A program made the position numbers and the translations under genes. From Chitinophaga pinensis (GTDB lineage: Bacteria > Bacteroidota > Bacteroidia > UBA4408): a stretch of 64,000 nucleotides of DNA. Under the pieces are notes generated by a model, which was given only the letters and a program-made list of their open reading frames with translations, had not been told where the DNA came from and searched no databases. Within the stretch, counting starts at the first letter, position 1; each line of letters begins with the position of its first letter. The stretch covers positions 269,527-333,526 of the forward strand of contig CAMAVS010000002.1 of NCBI GenBank assembly GCA_945861665.1, written 5' to 3'. Below are positions 43,800 to 53,200 of this stretch, in pieces.

Positions 43800-45485
43800 A
43801 TGGCAGACGATAAAAAGGTTATTTTTTCGATGGTGAAGGTGAGTAAGATATTTCCACCTCAAAAGCAAGTACTCAAAGATATTTACCTCTCGTTTTTTTA
43901 CGGTGCAAAAATTGGCATCATAGGATTGAATGGTTCTGGAAAGTCTACTTTATTAAAGATAATTGCTGGTATAGAAAAATCTTTTCAAGGCGATGTTGTT
44001 TTTTCACCCGGCTACTCAGTTGGCTATTTGGAGCAGGAGCCGCACTTAGACGAAACCAAAACAGTAAAGGAAATTGTGATGGAAGGAGTACAGGAAACGG
44101 TTGATTTGTTAAAAGAGTTTGAAGACATTAACAATAAGTTTGGTTTGCCTGAAGTATATGAAAATGCTGATGAGATGGAGAAGTTGATGAACCGGCAAGC
44201 AATTATTCAAGACAAAATTGATGCTGCGAATGCTTGGGAATTAGATAATCAATTGGAAAGAGCAATGGATGCTTTGCGTTGCCCTGAAGGAGATACTTCT
44301 ATAAAAGTATTATCAGGTGGTGAAAGAAGACGAGTTGCTTTATGTCGTTTGTTGTTAAAAAAACCATCCATATTATTACTTGATGAACCTACGAATCACT
44401 TGGATGCTGAGTCGATAGATTGGTTGGAACAATTTTTACAAAACTATGAAGGAACTGTAATTGCCATAACCCACGATAGATATTTCCTTGATAATGTAGC
44501 CGGTTGGATATTGGAGTTAGATAGAGGTGAAGGTATTCCTTGGAAAGGAAATTATTCATCTTGGTTAGATCAAAAAGGAAAGCGTTTGGCACAAGAAGAA
44601 AAAACAGAAAGTAAGCGTCAAAAAACATTGGCTCGTGAGTTAGACTGGGTTAGGCAAGGTGCAAAAGGCCGACAAGCAAAATCGAAAGCGCGTTTGCAGA
44701 ATTACGATAAAATGATGGGTGAAGATGTAAAACAAAAAGAGGAGAAGTTGGAAATATTTATTCCTAATGGTCCAAGATTAGGAAATGAAGTAATAGAATC
44801 GATTGATATCTCTAAAGGATATGGCGATAGATTATTATACGAACACCTCAGTTTCAAGCTGCCTCCCGCAGGTATTGTTGGAATTATTGGTCCCAATGGT
44901 GCAGGAAAAACTACTTTATTTAAAATGATAATGGGAATTGAAAAGCCTGATAGTGGTGAATTCAAGGTAGGTCCAACGGTTAAGATAAGTTATGTAGATC
45001 AGTCGCACGATGGTATCGATCCAAGCAAAACTGTTTATGAAATTATTACAGGAGGCAATGAAGTAATTGAAATGGGCGGAAAGAATATTAATTCCAGAGC
45101 TTATGTGTCTCGTTTTAATTTTAGTGGGGCCGACCAAGGAAAAAAATGTGGAATACTCTCCGGAGGGGAACGCAATCGTTTACATCTTGCAATGGCTTTA
45201 AAAGCCGAAGGCAATGTGTTGCTGCTAGATGAACCAACCAACGATATTGATATAAATACTTTGAGAGCATTGGAAGAGGGATTGGAAAATTTTGCCGGAT
45301 GTGCCGTAATTATAAGTCACGATAGATGGTTTTTAGACCGTGTTTGCACACACATACTTGCTTTTGAAGGAGAGTCGTCCGTATATTTCTTTGAAGGAGG
45401 ATATACCGAATACGAAGAAAACAAAAAGAAAAGATTGGGCGATGTAGAACCTCGAAGAATACGATACAAAAAGCTTGCAGTTTAA
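43800..45485 (+). CDS. ettA: Energy-dependent translational throttle protein EttA (ABC-F)
   Basis: A 561-residue ABC-F ATPase without TM segments. Two nucleotide-binding domains: Walker A GLNGSGKST (near residue 42) and GPNGAGKTT (near 362); signatures LSGGERRRVALCR and LSGGERNRLHLAM; Walker B LLLDEPTNHLDAES and LLLDEPTNDIDINT. The linker (SKRQKTLARELDWVRQGAKG) and the short arm insert after the first Walker A match EttA rather than Uup or antibiotic-resistance ABC-Fs. EttA binds the ribosomal E site and gates the first elongation step according to ATP level. Complete. Confidence 0.95.
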   Translation: MADDKKVIFSMVKVSKIFPPQKQVLKDIYLSFFYGAKIGIIGLNGSGKSTLLKIIAGIEKSFQGDVVFSPGYSVGYLEQEPHLDETKTVKEIVMEGVQETVDLLKEFEDINNKFGLPEVYENADEMEKLMNRQAIIQDKIDAANAWELDNQLERAMDALRCPEGDTSIKVLSGGERRRVALCRLLLKKPSILLLDEPTNHLDAESIDWLEQFLQNYEGTVIAITHDRYFLDNVAGWILELDRGEGIPWKGNYSSWLDQKGKRLAQEEKTESKRQKTLARELDWVRQGAKGRQAKSKARLQNYDKMMGEDVKQKEEKLEIFIPNGPRLGNEVIESIDISKGYGDRLLYEHLSFKLPPAGIVGIIGPNGAGKTTLFKMIMGIEKPDSGEFKVGPTVKISYVDQSHDGIDPSKTVYEIITGGNEVIEMGGKNINSRAYVSRFNFSGADQGKKCGILSGGERNRLHLAMALKAEGNVLLLDEPTNDIDINTLRALEEGLENFAGCAVIISHDRWFLDRVCTHILAFEGESSVYFFEGGYTEYEENKKKRLGDVEPRRIRYKKLAV

Positions 45486-45534
45486 AATAGTATCTTGGAT
45501 CAGCTAGAGAACTAGAATATATAGGGCTGCTCTT

Positions 45535-45564
45535 TTTGTTTTAAAAGTAAAATCGCTATCTTTA
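45535..45564 (+). promoter_or_regulatory. Promoter of the sprF-like gene
   Basis: TTTG (45535-45538), 18 bases, TATCTTTA (45557-45564), one mismatch at the last base. It lies 15 bases before the ATG. Confidence 0.55.
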
Positions 45565-45579
45565 ATAAAAAAAGAGTCT

Positions 45580-46596
45580 ATGCTTCGATTGGCTTACTTG
45601 CAAATTTTTGTTTTGTTTTGCTTTGTGAATGAGGTTGTTTTTGCGCAAGACATTCATTTTTCACAATTTGCTAATTCGCCTCTCAATTTAAATCCTGCTC
45701 AAACCGGACTTTTTAACGGAGACTATCGCATTATGGCGAATCAGCGAAGTCAGTGGAGTGCTGTCCCTATTCCCTACAGTACATTTTCTTTAGGGGCAGA
45801 TATGCGAAATCCAATACGTTTAAAAAATCAAACTACAGGTGCGGGCTTGGTTCTGAACTCAGATAAAGCCGGAGATTCGGATATGCGGATCACTCAAGCG
45901 ATTAGCTCATTTAGTTGGTTAAAAAAATTAACGCCCGATTCATCACATATACTATCAATAGGAATTCAAACAGGGGTTACCAATAAAAGTTTTAATACGT
46001 CAAAACTTACTTTTGACAGTCAGTACAATGGCGACACATACGATGCCTCTATGGCAAGCAACGAAGCTTTTGCCAAATCGCAAATTACCTATCTAGATTT
46101 CGGAGCAGGACTAAATTATGTTTTCAGAATAAAAGAAAGAATGTCTTTTTCTATAGGAACATCGTTCTTTCATTTAAATACACCCAAGCAATCCTTTATG
46201 CAAAATTCGGATGTGAAGTTGGGTAGAAAGATGGCTATAAATACATCCTGTCAATTTAAAATAGCAGAGAAAATGGATATGATTATTTCGTCTATTTTAT
46301 CCACGCAAGGAAAGTACAAAGAAATTGTTGCTGGTACAGCTTTTAAATATATTATTGACAATGCCGATAATATCAATGCATATCTTGGAAACTATTATCG
46401 TGTGGGCGATGCCGACATCATTATAGTGGGAATGGATTATAAAAATATGTATGCGGGGTTGAGTTACGATATAAATCTTTCGTCCTTAAAAATTGCCACA
46501 AATGGTCGTGGAGGATTTGAACTTTCTTTTATTTACATTCTTCAAAAATTTGTTCCAATCCGGGCACGTAAAACACTATGTCCGATATATATGTAA
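45580..46596 (+). CDS. PorP/SprF-family type IX secretion membrane protein
   Basis: A 338-residue protein with a signal peptide (IFVLFCFVNEVVFAQ). The mature start DIHFSQFANSPLNLNPAQTG then NGDYRIMANQRSQWS is the unmistakable opening of PorP/SprF proteins, followed by barrel strands to the end. SprF-type proteins are needed for surface delivery of type B CTD cargo such as SprB and bind the secretion machinery in the outer membrane. The type B adhesin at 38646-42872 is the obvious candidate partner. It is co-transcribed with the PorE-like gene that follows after 7 bases. Confidence 0.95.
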   Translation: MLRLAYLQIFVLFCFVNEVVFAQDIHFSQFANSPLNLNPAQTGLFNGDYRIMANQRSQWSAVPIPYSTFSLGADMRNPIRLKNQTTGAGLVLNSDKAGDSDMRITQAISSFSWLKKLTPDSSHILSIGIQTGVTNKSFNTSKLTFDSQYNGDTYDASMASNEAFAKSQITYLDFGAGLNYVFRIKERMSFSIGTSFFHLNTPKQSFMQNSDVKLGRKMAINTSCQFKIAEKMDMIISSILSTQGKYKEIVAGTAFKYIIDNADNINAYLGNYYRVGDADIIIVGMDYKNMYAGLSYDINLSSLKIATNGRGGFELSFIYILQKFVPIRARKTLCPIYM

Positions 46597-46603
46597 GCCT
46601 AAT

Positions 46604-48565
46604 ATGTATCGTGTGGTAAAAATAAAACACCTGTTTCGAACACTTTTTTTTCTTTTGTCAATACCCCTTTTTGGAACTTCTCAAAACATTAAAAACTATA
46701 TACGTGAAGCAGATGCAATGTTTCAAAAAGGAGAATATTACAATGCAGCTTTGAATTATAAAAAAGCGCTTGAGCTAGATTCTTCTTTGTTAGATATTCA
46801 ATATCGATATGCAGATATGTTGCGGGAAGTAAACGACCATAAAAAGGCAGCATATTGGTATAATAAAGTGTATCTAAAAGATAAGGGAGTAAAATATCCT
46901 GATGCTCCTTTTTGGATGGCAATGTGCAAAATGTACGAAGGGAAATACAAAGAATCGAAAAAATTATTCGACAAGTATGCAAAAAAGTTCAAGAAAAAAA
47001 AGACGTACCTTGCTTTGAAAGCACAGCAACAATCATTGGCTTGTGACTTTGCGCAGTTGGCAATGGCAAGTAAAAGCGATGTTGCAATTACTCATTTAGA
47101 CAATCACGTAAACAGTGTTCACGCAGAGTTTGGAGCCTATGAGCTCTTTGATACCTTATTGTATTTTTCTTCTTTACGCGACAATGTTGATTCAAAAAAT
47201 GCGAAGTTGTATACGGTAAACGACAAAAAAGATACCTTACGCGATACGCAAGTATTGGATGAATTATTTAATAATCCCGAATACCACAATGTAAACACCG
47301 CATTTAATCACAATTTTACACGATTTTATTTCACCCGTTGTAAAAATGAATCGCCTATCGAAGTGAGGTGCGAAATTTATGTACGCGAATTAAAAGACGG
47401 TAAATGGCAGGATGCAGAAAAGCTCCCTGAACAAGTAAATGCTGAAGGTTACACTACTACGCAACCTAATATTGGCTACAATGATTCTACCAAGCAAGAA
47501 ACACTATATTTTGCGTCCGACCGATCAAACGGAGAAGGGAAAATGGATGTTTGGGGAAGTATTATTTGGGAAGATGGGACCTATGGAAAACCGTTTAATT
47601 TGGGTAAAAAAGTAAATTCAATCGACAATGAGGTTACACCGTATTATTGTAATCGATGCCAGGTACTCTTTTTTAGTTCCGATTGGCACAAAGGCTTGGG
47701 GGGCTTTGATATTTTTTCGTCCAAACAAATTAAAAGTGATTTTTCAGAGCCCGAAAATATGGGCTATCCAGTTAATTCGTCAGAGAATGATTTGTATTAC
47801 ACAATCAATACAAAAGGAAATAAAGCTTATTTTACTTCAAACCGAGACGGTGCCTTGTTCCTTAAGAATGAGAATTGTTGCAATGATATTTGGAAGTATA
47901 AACTTCCATTTTTGGAAGACACCATCTTGCCCCCTGTTAAAATAATAGTGGACAGTACACTGGTTTTTATCAAGCAAATGAAATTATTGGTGCCGCTTAC
48001 TTTGTATTTCCACAACGATGAGCCCGATAACAAAACACTGAACATTACTACCACAAAAAATTACAAAAAAACATACGAAGACTATAGCGTATTGCGTGAT
48101 AAATACAAAACAGAGTACAGCAATGGACTTTCAGGCGAATCAAAAGAAAAAGCCCAATTCGACATCGATAATTTTTTTGAAGATTCGGTAGATGCCGGTA
48201 TGCAAGACCTTGAAAAATTTGCAAAATTGATGGTCAAAGTATTGTTGGATAGTGAACACGTTAAAATAACAATGAAAGGATATTGTAGCCCCTTGGCTTC
48301 TAACAGTTACAATGTTAACTTAGCAAAGCGCAGAATTTCCAGTTTACGTAACTATTTTATGGAGTACGATAACGGTTATTTTAAAAAATATATGGACAAT
48401 CCCAATCCGAATGCAGGAAGTATAGAGTTTTTTAACGAAGATATAGGGGAATTAAAAGCCAGTCCAAATGTAAGCGACAACCCCAATGATCAAAAAAATT
48501 CGGTGTATAGCCGCGCTGCTGCTGTGGAAAGGAAAATTCAGATTATTGCAATCTCAACGCAGTAA
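46604..48565 (+). CDS. PorE-like lipoprotein/OmpA protein (TPR, beta-propeller, OmpA domain)
   Basis: I choose ATG 46604, giving 653 residues that start MYRVVKIKHLFRTLFFLLSI, a signal sequence; a longer frame would hide it. TPR helices (~25-130: ADAMFQKGEYYNAALNYKKA) precede a propeller of WD40/PD40-type blades (~160-430: LYFASDRSNGEGKMDVWGSI, VLFFSSDWHKGLGGFDIFSS, KAYFTSNRDG). A C-terminal OmpA-like domain (~540-650) holds VKITMKGYCSPLASNSYNVN and AAAVERKIQII. This order matches PorE of the type IX system, which anchors it to peptidoglycan. It forms an operon with the PorP/SprF gene, so the two probably make an accessory surface-export or anchoring module. Confidence 0.85.
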   Translation: MYRVVKIKHLFRTLFFLLSIPLFGTSQNIKNYIREADAMFQKGEYYNAALNYKKALELDSSLLDIQYRYADMLREVNDHKKAAYWYNKVYLKDKGVKYPDAPFWMAMCKMYEGKYKESKKLFDKYAKKFKKKKTYLALKAQQQSLACDFAQLAMASKSDVAITHLDNHVNSVHAEFGAYELFDTLLYFSSLRDNVDSKNAKLYTVNDKKDTLRDTQVLDELFNNPEYHNVNTAFNHNFTRFYFTRCKNESPIEVRCEIYVRELKDGKWQDAEKLPEQVNAEGYTTTQPNIGYNDSTKQETLYFASDRSNGEGKMDVWGSIIWEDGTYGKPFNLGKKVNSIDNEVTPYYCNRCQVLFFSSDWHKGLGGFDIFSSKQIKSDFSEPENMGYPVNSSENDLYYTINTKGNKAYFTSNRDGALFLKNENCCNDIWKYKLPFLEDTILPPVKIIVDSTLVFIKQMKLLVPLTLYFHNDEPDNKTLNITTTKNYKKTYEDYSVLRDKYKTEYSNGLSGESKEKAQFDIDNFFEDSVDAGMQDLEKFAKLMVKVLLDSEHVKITMKGYCSPLASNSYNVNLAKRRISSLRNYFMEYDNGYFKKYMDNPNPNAGSIEFFNEDIGELKASPNVSDNPNDQKNSVYSRAAAVERKIQIIAISTQ

Positions 48566-48673
48566 GTCCTTCCCTCTATTTAAACCTTTTCTAAATAAGT
48601 GTTTATGACAATGCTGTGACAAACAAATCACCTTTGTTTACCACATTTGTAGTGTTAAATAGGGATAAAGAGC

Positions 48674-49900
48674 GTGAACAGATTTAAAATTATAGCATTT
48701 ACACATAAGCAAATTGATGTAAAGGAAATTGGGCGATTACATCTGCCTGATACTGAACAGCAACACCAATTGTCAGCCCTAAAAAAATCGCTTCGATTAG
48801 ATGAGTTAATGTACCTGTCAACCTGTAACAGGGTAGAGTTTTTGTTAAATACAAGAGAAGAAATATCGAATAATTTTTTACATTCTTTTTTTACAGCATT
48901 TAATGCGGGTTGGGATGCAAATGAAATAAAATGGGCAATTGACAATGCAACGGTATTTCAAGGTGATGAGGCTTTAACACATTTGTTTAATGTTGCATCG
49001 TCCATTGATTCGTTGGTGGTTGGTGAGAGAGAAATTATAACCCAGGTACGTAACAGCTACGATCGTTGTAATGAGTACAAACTTACCGGTGACCTTATTC
49101 GCATTGTAATTAAAAAAACAATTGAAGCAGCTAAACAAGTATATACTGAAACGAGTATTGCCGAAAAGCCTGTGTCTGTAGTGTCTTTGGCTTATCGAAA
49201 GTTGAAAGATTTGAATGTAAAGTTGGATGCTCGTTTTTTAATTATTGGAGCAGGGCAAACAAATGTGCTAATGGCTAAGTTTCTTAAAAAACACGGCTTC
49301 AATAATTTTACTGTTTTTAATAGAACTCTTTCAAATGCCGAAACACTTGCGCAAGAGTTAAGCGCAAAGGCGCTGCCCCTAAGCGAATTAAAAAACCATA
49401 AAGGAGGTTTTGATGTTATACTTACTTGTACTGCCGCAGCTGAGCATATAATTACTCTTGAAATGTATAGAACATTATTACAAGAGCAAACCAATAAAAA
49501 AATTATTATTGACTTGTCTGTTCCTAATGATATTGACCCTTCAGTTGTTGGGCAATTTAATGTTGATTTAATTGATGTAACATCACTTCAAGCGATTGCT
49601 AATATTAATATACAAGCACGTAAAAAAGAGTTGGTTGCTTGCGAAAAAATAATTGCTCAAAACATACAGGAATTTAAAATGTTATTGAAAGTGCGAAAGG
49701 TAGAGTTAGCAATGAGTGAAGTTCCTAGAAAAGTAAAAGAAATACACCAAACAGCAATTCAAAGGGTATTTGCAAAAGACATTGAAAATCTAAACGAGCA
49801 GTCGAAAGAAGTACTCGAAAAGATATTGGCTTATGTTGAAAAAAAATACATCAGCGTGCCAATGAAAATTGCGAAGGAAGTATTATTGAATGAATCTTAA
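48674..49900 (+). CDS. hemA: Glutamyl-tRNA reductase
   Basis: A 408-residue enzyme for the first step of the C5 tetrapyrrole route, reducing Glu-tRNA to glutamate-1-semialdehyde. The catalytic Cys51 lies in LMYLSTCNRVEFLL. SIDSLVVGEREIITQVRNSY is the family hallmark, and LIIGAGQTNVLMAKFL is the NADPH-binding turn (GAGQ). The C-terminal dimerisation helices are complete. The start is a GTG, fixed by the N-terminus MNRFKIIAFTHKQIDV. It is followed after 14 bases by hemCD, so it begins the haem cluster. gltX is elsewhere in the window. Confidence 0.95.
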   Translation: MNRFKIIAFTHKQIDVKEIGRLHLPDTEQQHQLSALKKSLRLDELMYLSTCNRVEFLLNTREEISNNFLHSFFTAFNAGWDANEIKWAIDNATVFQGDEALTHLFNVASSIDSLVVGEREIITQVRNSYDRCNEYKLTGDLIRIVIKKTIEAAKQVYTETSIAEKPVSVVSLAYRKLKDLNVKLDARFLIIGAGQTNVLMAKFLKKHGFNNFTVFNRTLSNAETLAQELSAKALPLSELKNHKGGFDVILTCTAAAEHIITLEMYRTLLQEQTNKKIIIDLSVPNDIDPSVVGQFNVDLIDVTSLQAIANINIQARKKELVACEKIIAQNIQEFKMLLKVRKVELAMSEVPRKVKEIHQTAIQRVFAKDIENLNEQSKEVLEKILAYVEKKYISVPMKIAKEVLLNES

Positions 49901-49914
49901 TCAACAATAATTAA

Positions 49915-51543
49915 GTGGCTAAAAATTCAATTGTAATAGGTTCAAGAGGCAGTGAGCTTGCATTGTGGCAGGCTAATTTTATTATGTCTGAACTTGAAAA
50001 GTTGGGCGAAACCGTTGAATTGAAAATCATTAAAACACAGGGAGATAAAACACAAGATTTAAGTTTTGATAAACTTGAAGGAAAGGGTTTTTTTACTAAA
50101 GAAATTGAAGATGCATTACTCAACAAGTCAATTGATTTAGCAGTACATTCTCACAAAGATTTATCGACAGAATTGCCAGAAGGATTAATTATTGCCGCCG
50201 TTTCAGATAGAGAAGACCCTTCTGAGTTAATCTTGATAAACAAGAATGCTGTAGATGAAAAGCAAAAATTTTGCATTAAAAAAAATGCTATTATTGGAAC
50301 ATCCTCTGCGCGTAGAAAATCACAGTTGCTTGCCTTTAGAGACGATTTGCAGATACAAGATTTGCGTGGAAATGTACCTACACGCATTCAGAAATTACGT
50401 GAAAAAAGGTACGATGCGATTATGTTGGCAGTAGCTGGTGTAGAGCGTTTACAAATAAACCTTTCGGAATTTTATTATCAAAAATTAAATCCAAAAGAGT
50501 TTGTTCCTGCGCCTGCACAAGGGGTGTTAGCCTTGCAAATAAGAGAAGAGGATAAATTGCTTTTCGAAACACTTCAATCAATAAACAAACCGGAAGTAGC
50601 GACAAGTATAGCTATCGAACGCAAAGTGTTAAATTTGTTTGATGGCGGTTGCCAATTGCCTTTGGGAGTATATTGTGAAAAGGATGTGAACGAAGAAGAT
50701 GAAGTAATATATAAGGTGTGGACATCAAGAGCCAAAACCTCCGATAGTGCTCCTGTATTTTTGTATAGTGAAAATCAAAAACCGGAAGGGTTTGCTGAAA
50801 AAATTGTAAATAAAATAAACTGCATACAACCCACTTCTGTTTTTATATCACGCAATTTACACCCTAACAGTTTGTTCTTAAGAAATCTTTCGAAGTTTGG
50901 ATATGAAGTAAAAGGAGAAACATTGATTGAGTTTAAAAAAATTGAATACAAGCAACTTCCGCAAACCGAATGGATATTTTTTTCGAGCAAACACGCAGTA
51001 GAATATTTTTTTGATCAGCAACCACAATTAACAAATCAGAAAATAGGAACGGTTGGAAAGGGGACATCCGATGCGATTCGTAAGTACGGTAAAAGAGCAG
51101 ATTTTATTGGCTACTCAACCGATACAAAATTAACAGGAAAACAATTCGCCTCGCAAGTAAAAGGCGGAACGGTATTGTTCCCACAAGCAAAAGAAAGTTT
51201 AAGAAGCATACAAAAGCAGTTTACTGATGTTTCAAAAATTACGGATTTGCCCGTGTACCAAACTATCTTGTATGATGATGTGGAAGTGCCACAAGCTGGA
51301 ATTATGGTATTTACAAGTCCTTCCAATGTGGATGCTTTTTTCAAAAAGAATAAATTGTCTTCCTCTCAACGTATTGTTGCGATGGGTGGAGCAACCGAAC
51401 ACGAACTTAGCAAACACGGTATAAAAAAATGTGTAATGCCCATAACCTTTGATGATTTGGGTTTGTTACAAGCCGTATTTGAGCAATCTGTTATATATCC
51501 TGAAAAACAAAATTATGATACACCGCCCTCGCAGAAATCGTAA
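49915..51543 (+). CDS. hemCD: Fused hydroxymethylbilane synthase and uroporphyrinogen-III synthase
   Basis: A 542-residue fusion. Residues 1-~295 are HemC: IVIGSRGSELALWQANFI at the start, SSARRKSQLLAFRDDLQIQD, APAQGVLALQIR, and Cys246 in FDGGCQLPLG, which carries the dipyrromethane cofactor. Residues ~300-542 are HemD-like: VFISRNLHPNSLFLRNLSKF, WIFFSSKHAVEYFF and VFTSPSNVDAFF. The fused enzyme would turn porphobilinogen into uroporphyrinogen III without releasing the linear intermediate. The start is GTG. Its last 29 bases overlap hemB. Confidence 0.95.
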   Translation: MAKNSIVIGSRGSELALWQANFIMSELEKLGETVELKIIKTQGDKTQDLSFDKLEGKGFFTKEIEDALLNKSIDLAVHSHKDLSTELPEGLIIAAVSDREDPSELILINKNAVDEKQKFCIKKNAIIGTSSARRKSQLLAFRDDLQIQDLRGNVPTRIQKLREKRYDAIMLAVAGVERLQINLSEFYYQKLNPKEFVPAPAQGVLALQIREEDKLLFETLQSINKPEVATSIAIERKVLNLFDGGCQLPLGVYCEKDVNEEDEVIYKVWTSRAKTSDSAPVFLYSENQKPEGFAEKIVNKINCIQPTSVFISRNLHPNSLFLRNLSKFGYEVKGETLIEFKKIEYKQLPQTEWIFFSSKHAVEYFFDQQPQLTNQKIGTVGKGTSDAIRKYGKRADFIGYSTDTKLTGKQFASQVKGGTVLFPQAKESLRSIQKQFTDVSKITDLPVYQTILYDDVEVPQAGIMVFTSPSNVDAFFKKNKLSSSQRIVAMGGATEHELSKHGIKKCVMPITFDDLGLLQAVFEQSVIYPEKQNYDTPPSQKS

Positions 51544-52489
51544 ATCAGGAGCCGTTAGAGGACTTGTACAAGAAACATCTGTGTCTGTCAGCGATTTAAT
51601 ATTTCCTTTATTTTTAACCGAGGGAAAAAACACAAAGACTGAAATTAAATCGATGCCTGGCACTTACCGATTTACAGTAGATAATTTACTAAAGGAAATT
51701 GATGCTTGTATGAATTTGGGAGTGCATTCTTTTGCATTGTTCCCAAATATTGCAGAAGCTCTGAAAGACAAGTACGCTGTTGAGAGTTATAATGAAAAGG
51801 GGTTGTATTTGAGAGCCATTCGTGAAATAAAAAAGGAATTTCCAGAGAGTTGTATCATCAGTGATGTAGCAATGGATCCTTATAGCAGTGATGGACATGA
51901 TGGCATTGTGGAAAATGGGGAAATACTAAATGATGAAACATTAGAGGTTTTGGGGCAAATGGCATTGGTACAAGCACAATCAGGTTCCGACATAGTGGCG
52001 CCATCTGATATGATGGATGGAAGAGTAGGTTTTATACGTGATATTTTGGACGATGGCGGATTTACCAAAGTTTCCATTATGGCATATACTGCAAAATACG
52101 CCAGTGCTTTTTATGGACCATTTCGCGATGCCTTGGAGTCTGCACCGAAGTTTGGCGATAAAAAGACCTATCAAATGGATCCTGCTAATCAGCGAGAAGC
52201 ATTGATAGAAGCGGAATTGGATTACAGCGAAGGAGCCGATTTTTTAATGGTGAAACCCGCCTTACCTTATTTGGATGTGATAAAATTATTAAAAGACAAT
52301 TTTGATATTCCTATTGCCGCTTTCAATGTAAGCGGAGAGTATGCAATGGTAAAAGCTGCAGCAGCGAACGGCTGGATAGATGGAGATAAAGCAATGGTAG
52401 AAAGTTTAACTTCTATAAAAAGAGCCGGAGCAAAAGTTATCCTAACATACTTTGCAAAAGAATACGCCACCTACATTCGTAGTAAGTAA
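51515..52489 (+). CDS. hemB: Delta-aminolevulinic acid dehydratase (porphobilinogen synthase)
   Basis: From ATG 51515 the protein has 324 residues starting MIHRPRRNRKSGAVRGLVQE. Condenses two ALA to porphobilinogen. Schiff-base lysines lie in MAYTAKYASAFYGPFRDAL and FLMVKPALPYLDVI. The metal-site loop reads DVAMDPYSSDGHDG, with aspartates where the zinc enzymes have three cysteines, so this is the Mg/K-dependent type. The longer frame upstream would overlap hemCD by 95 bases and lacks conservation. Cotranscribed with hemA and hemCD. Gene order A-CD-B skips hemL, hemE and hemN, which are absent here. Confidence 0.95.
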   Translation: MIHRPRRNRKSGAVRGLVQETSVSVSDLIFPLFLTEGKNTKTEIKSMPGTYRFTVDNLLKEIDACMNLGVHSFALFPNIAEALKDKYAVESYNEKGLYLRAIREIKKEFPESCIISDVAMDPYSSDGHDGIVENGEILNDETLEVLGQMALVQAQSGSDIVAPSDMMDGRVGFIRDILDDGGFTKVSIMAYTAKYASAFYGPFRDALESAPKFGDKKTYQMDPANQREALIEAELDYSEGADFLMVKPALPYLDVIKLLKDNFDIPIAAFNVSGEYAMVKAAAANGWIDGDKAMVESLTSIKRAGAKVILTYFAKEYATYIRSK

Positions 52490-52495
52490 TATACA

Positions 52496-53101
52496 TTGCG
52501 CACTATTCTATCGCTTTTTTGCTTTACTTTTATCATTGTGGGTTCAATTGCATTTAAAGCACCTATAGTAAATTGTAATTTGCTTGTGAAGGATACATTG
52601 AAAGTTACCAAAGAATTAAAACAAATAAAGGATTTCGATCAAACGTACCGAACACGCTACTATCTTAGTTACCGCGATTCGTTTCAGTATTTAAAGGATT
52701 CTATTGAAGCTTTACAAGAAGTGATAGATAGAAAGAATCACGTAAAATTAACGACACTTATTAATAAGTACAGCTACAACTGTTTGGCAGCAAAATATTA
52801 TGAACGTTTTTTTGTTTCTATTTTTTCGCATATGCCCGATGATATTATGGAACCTTATTATCAACCAAAGGTATTAGAGGCCGTAAAAGCAAAAATTCAG
52901 AAACCTTATGATTATGCAGCTTTGGTTGATTGGATGTACTTTCGTAGGGGAGATAATCAAATGTATGGCACCTATCAGTGCGGACTTAAAACTTTATGCG
53001 TAATGCAAGATAGAAAAAATATAAATAAAATTCGTGCGCAGATTGGATTAGAAAGCATCGAAGAATATTGCCGTAAAAACAATTTTACGATGCCTGAGTA
53101 A
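52496..53101 (+). CDS. Secreted protein resembling the DUF6624 type
   Basis: A 201-residue protein. The start is a TTG seven bases after hemB; it is fixed by the signal peptide MRTILSLFCFTFIIVGSIAF, since no ATG precedes it. The C-terminal half (ALVDWMYFRRGDNQMYGTYQ then INKIRAQIGLESIEEYC) and the DQTYRTRYY block near residue 48 resemble DUF6624-like proteins, in which an R-x-x-Q-x-YGT-Q motif recurs. The role is unknown. It may simply ride on the haem transcript. Confidence 0.6.
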   Translation: MRTILSLFCFTFIIVGSIAFKAPIVNCNLLVKDTLKVTKELKQIKDFDQTYRTRYYLSYRDSFQYLKDSIEALQEVIDRKNHVKLTTLINKYSYNCLAAKYYERFFVSIFSHMPDDIMEPYYQPKVLEAVKAKIQKPYDYAALVDWMYFRRGDNQMYGTYQCGLKTLCVMQDRKNINKIRAQIGLESIEEYCRKNNFTMPE

Positions 53102-53200
53102 TTCTTGATAAAACCAACATTGTAAATCGTCAACATAAAGTGAACTAAATTTAATTAAAAATAAGATAGTGTTTCCAATAAACCTTAAATTGATAATAAT

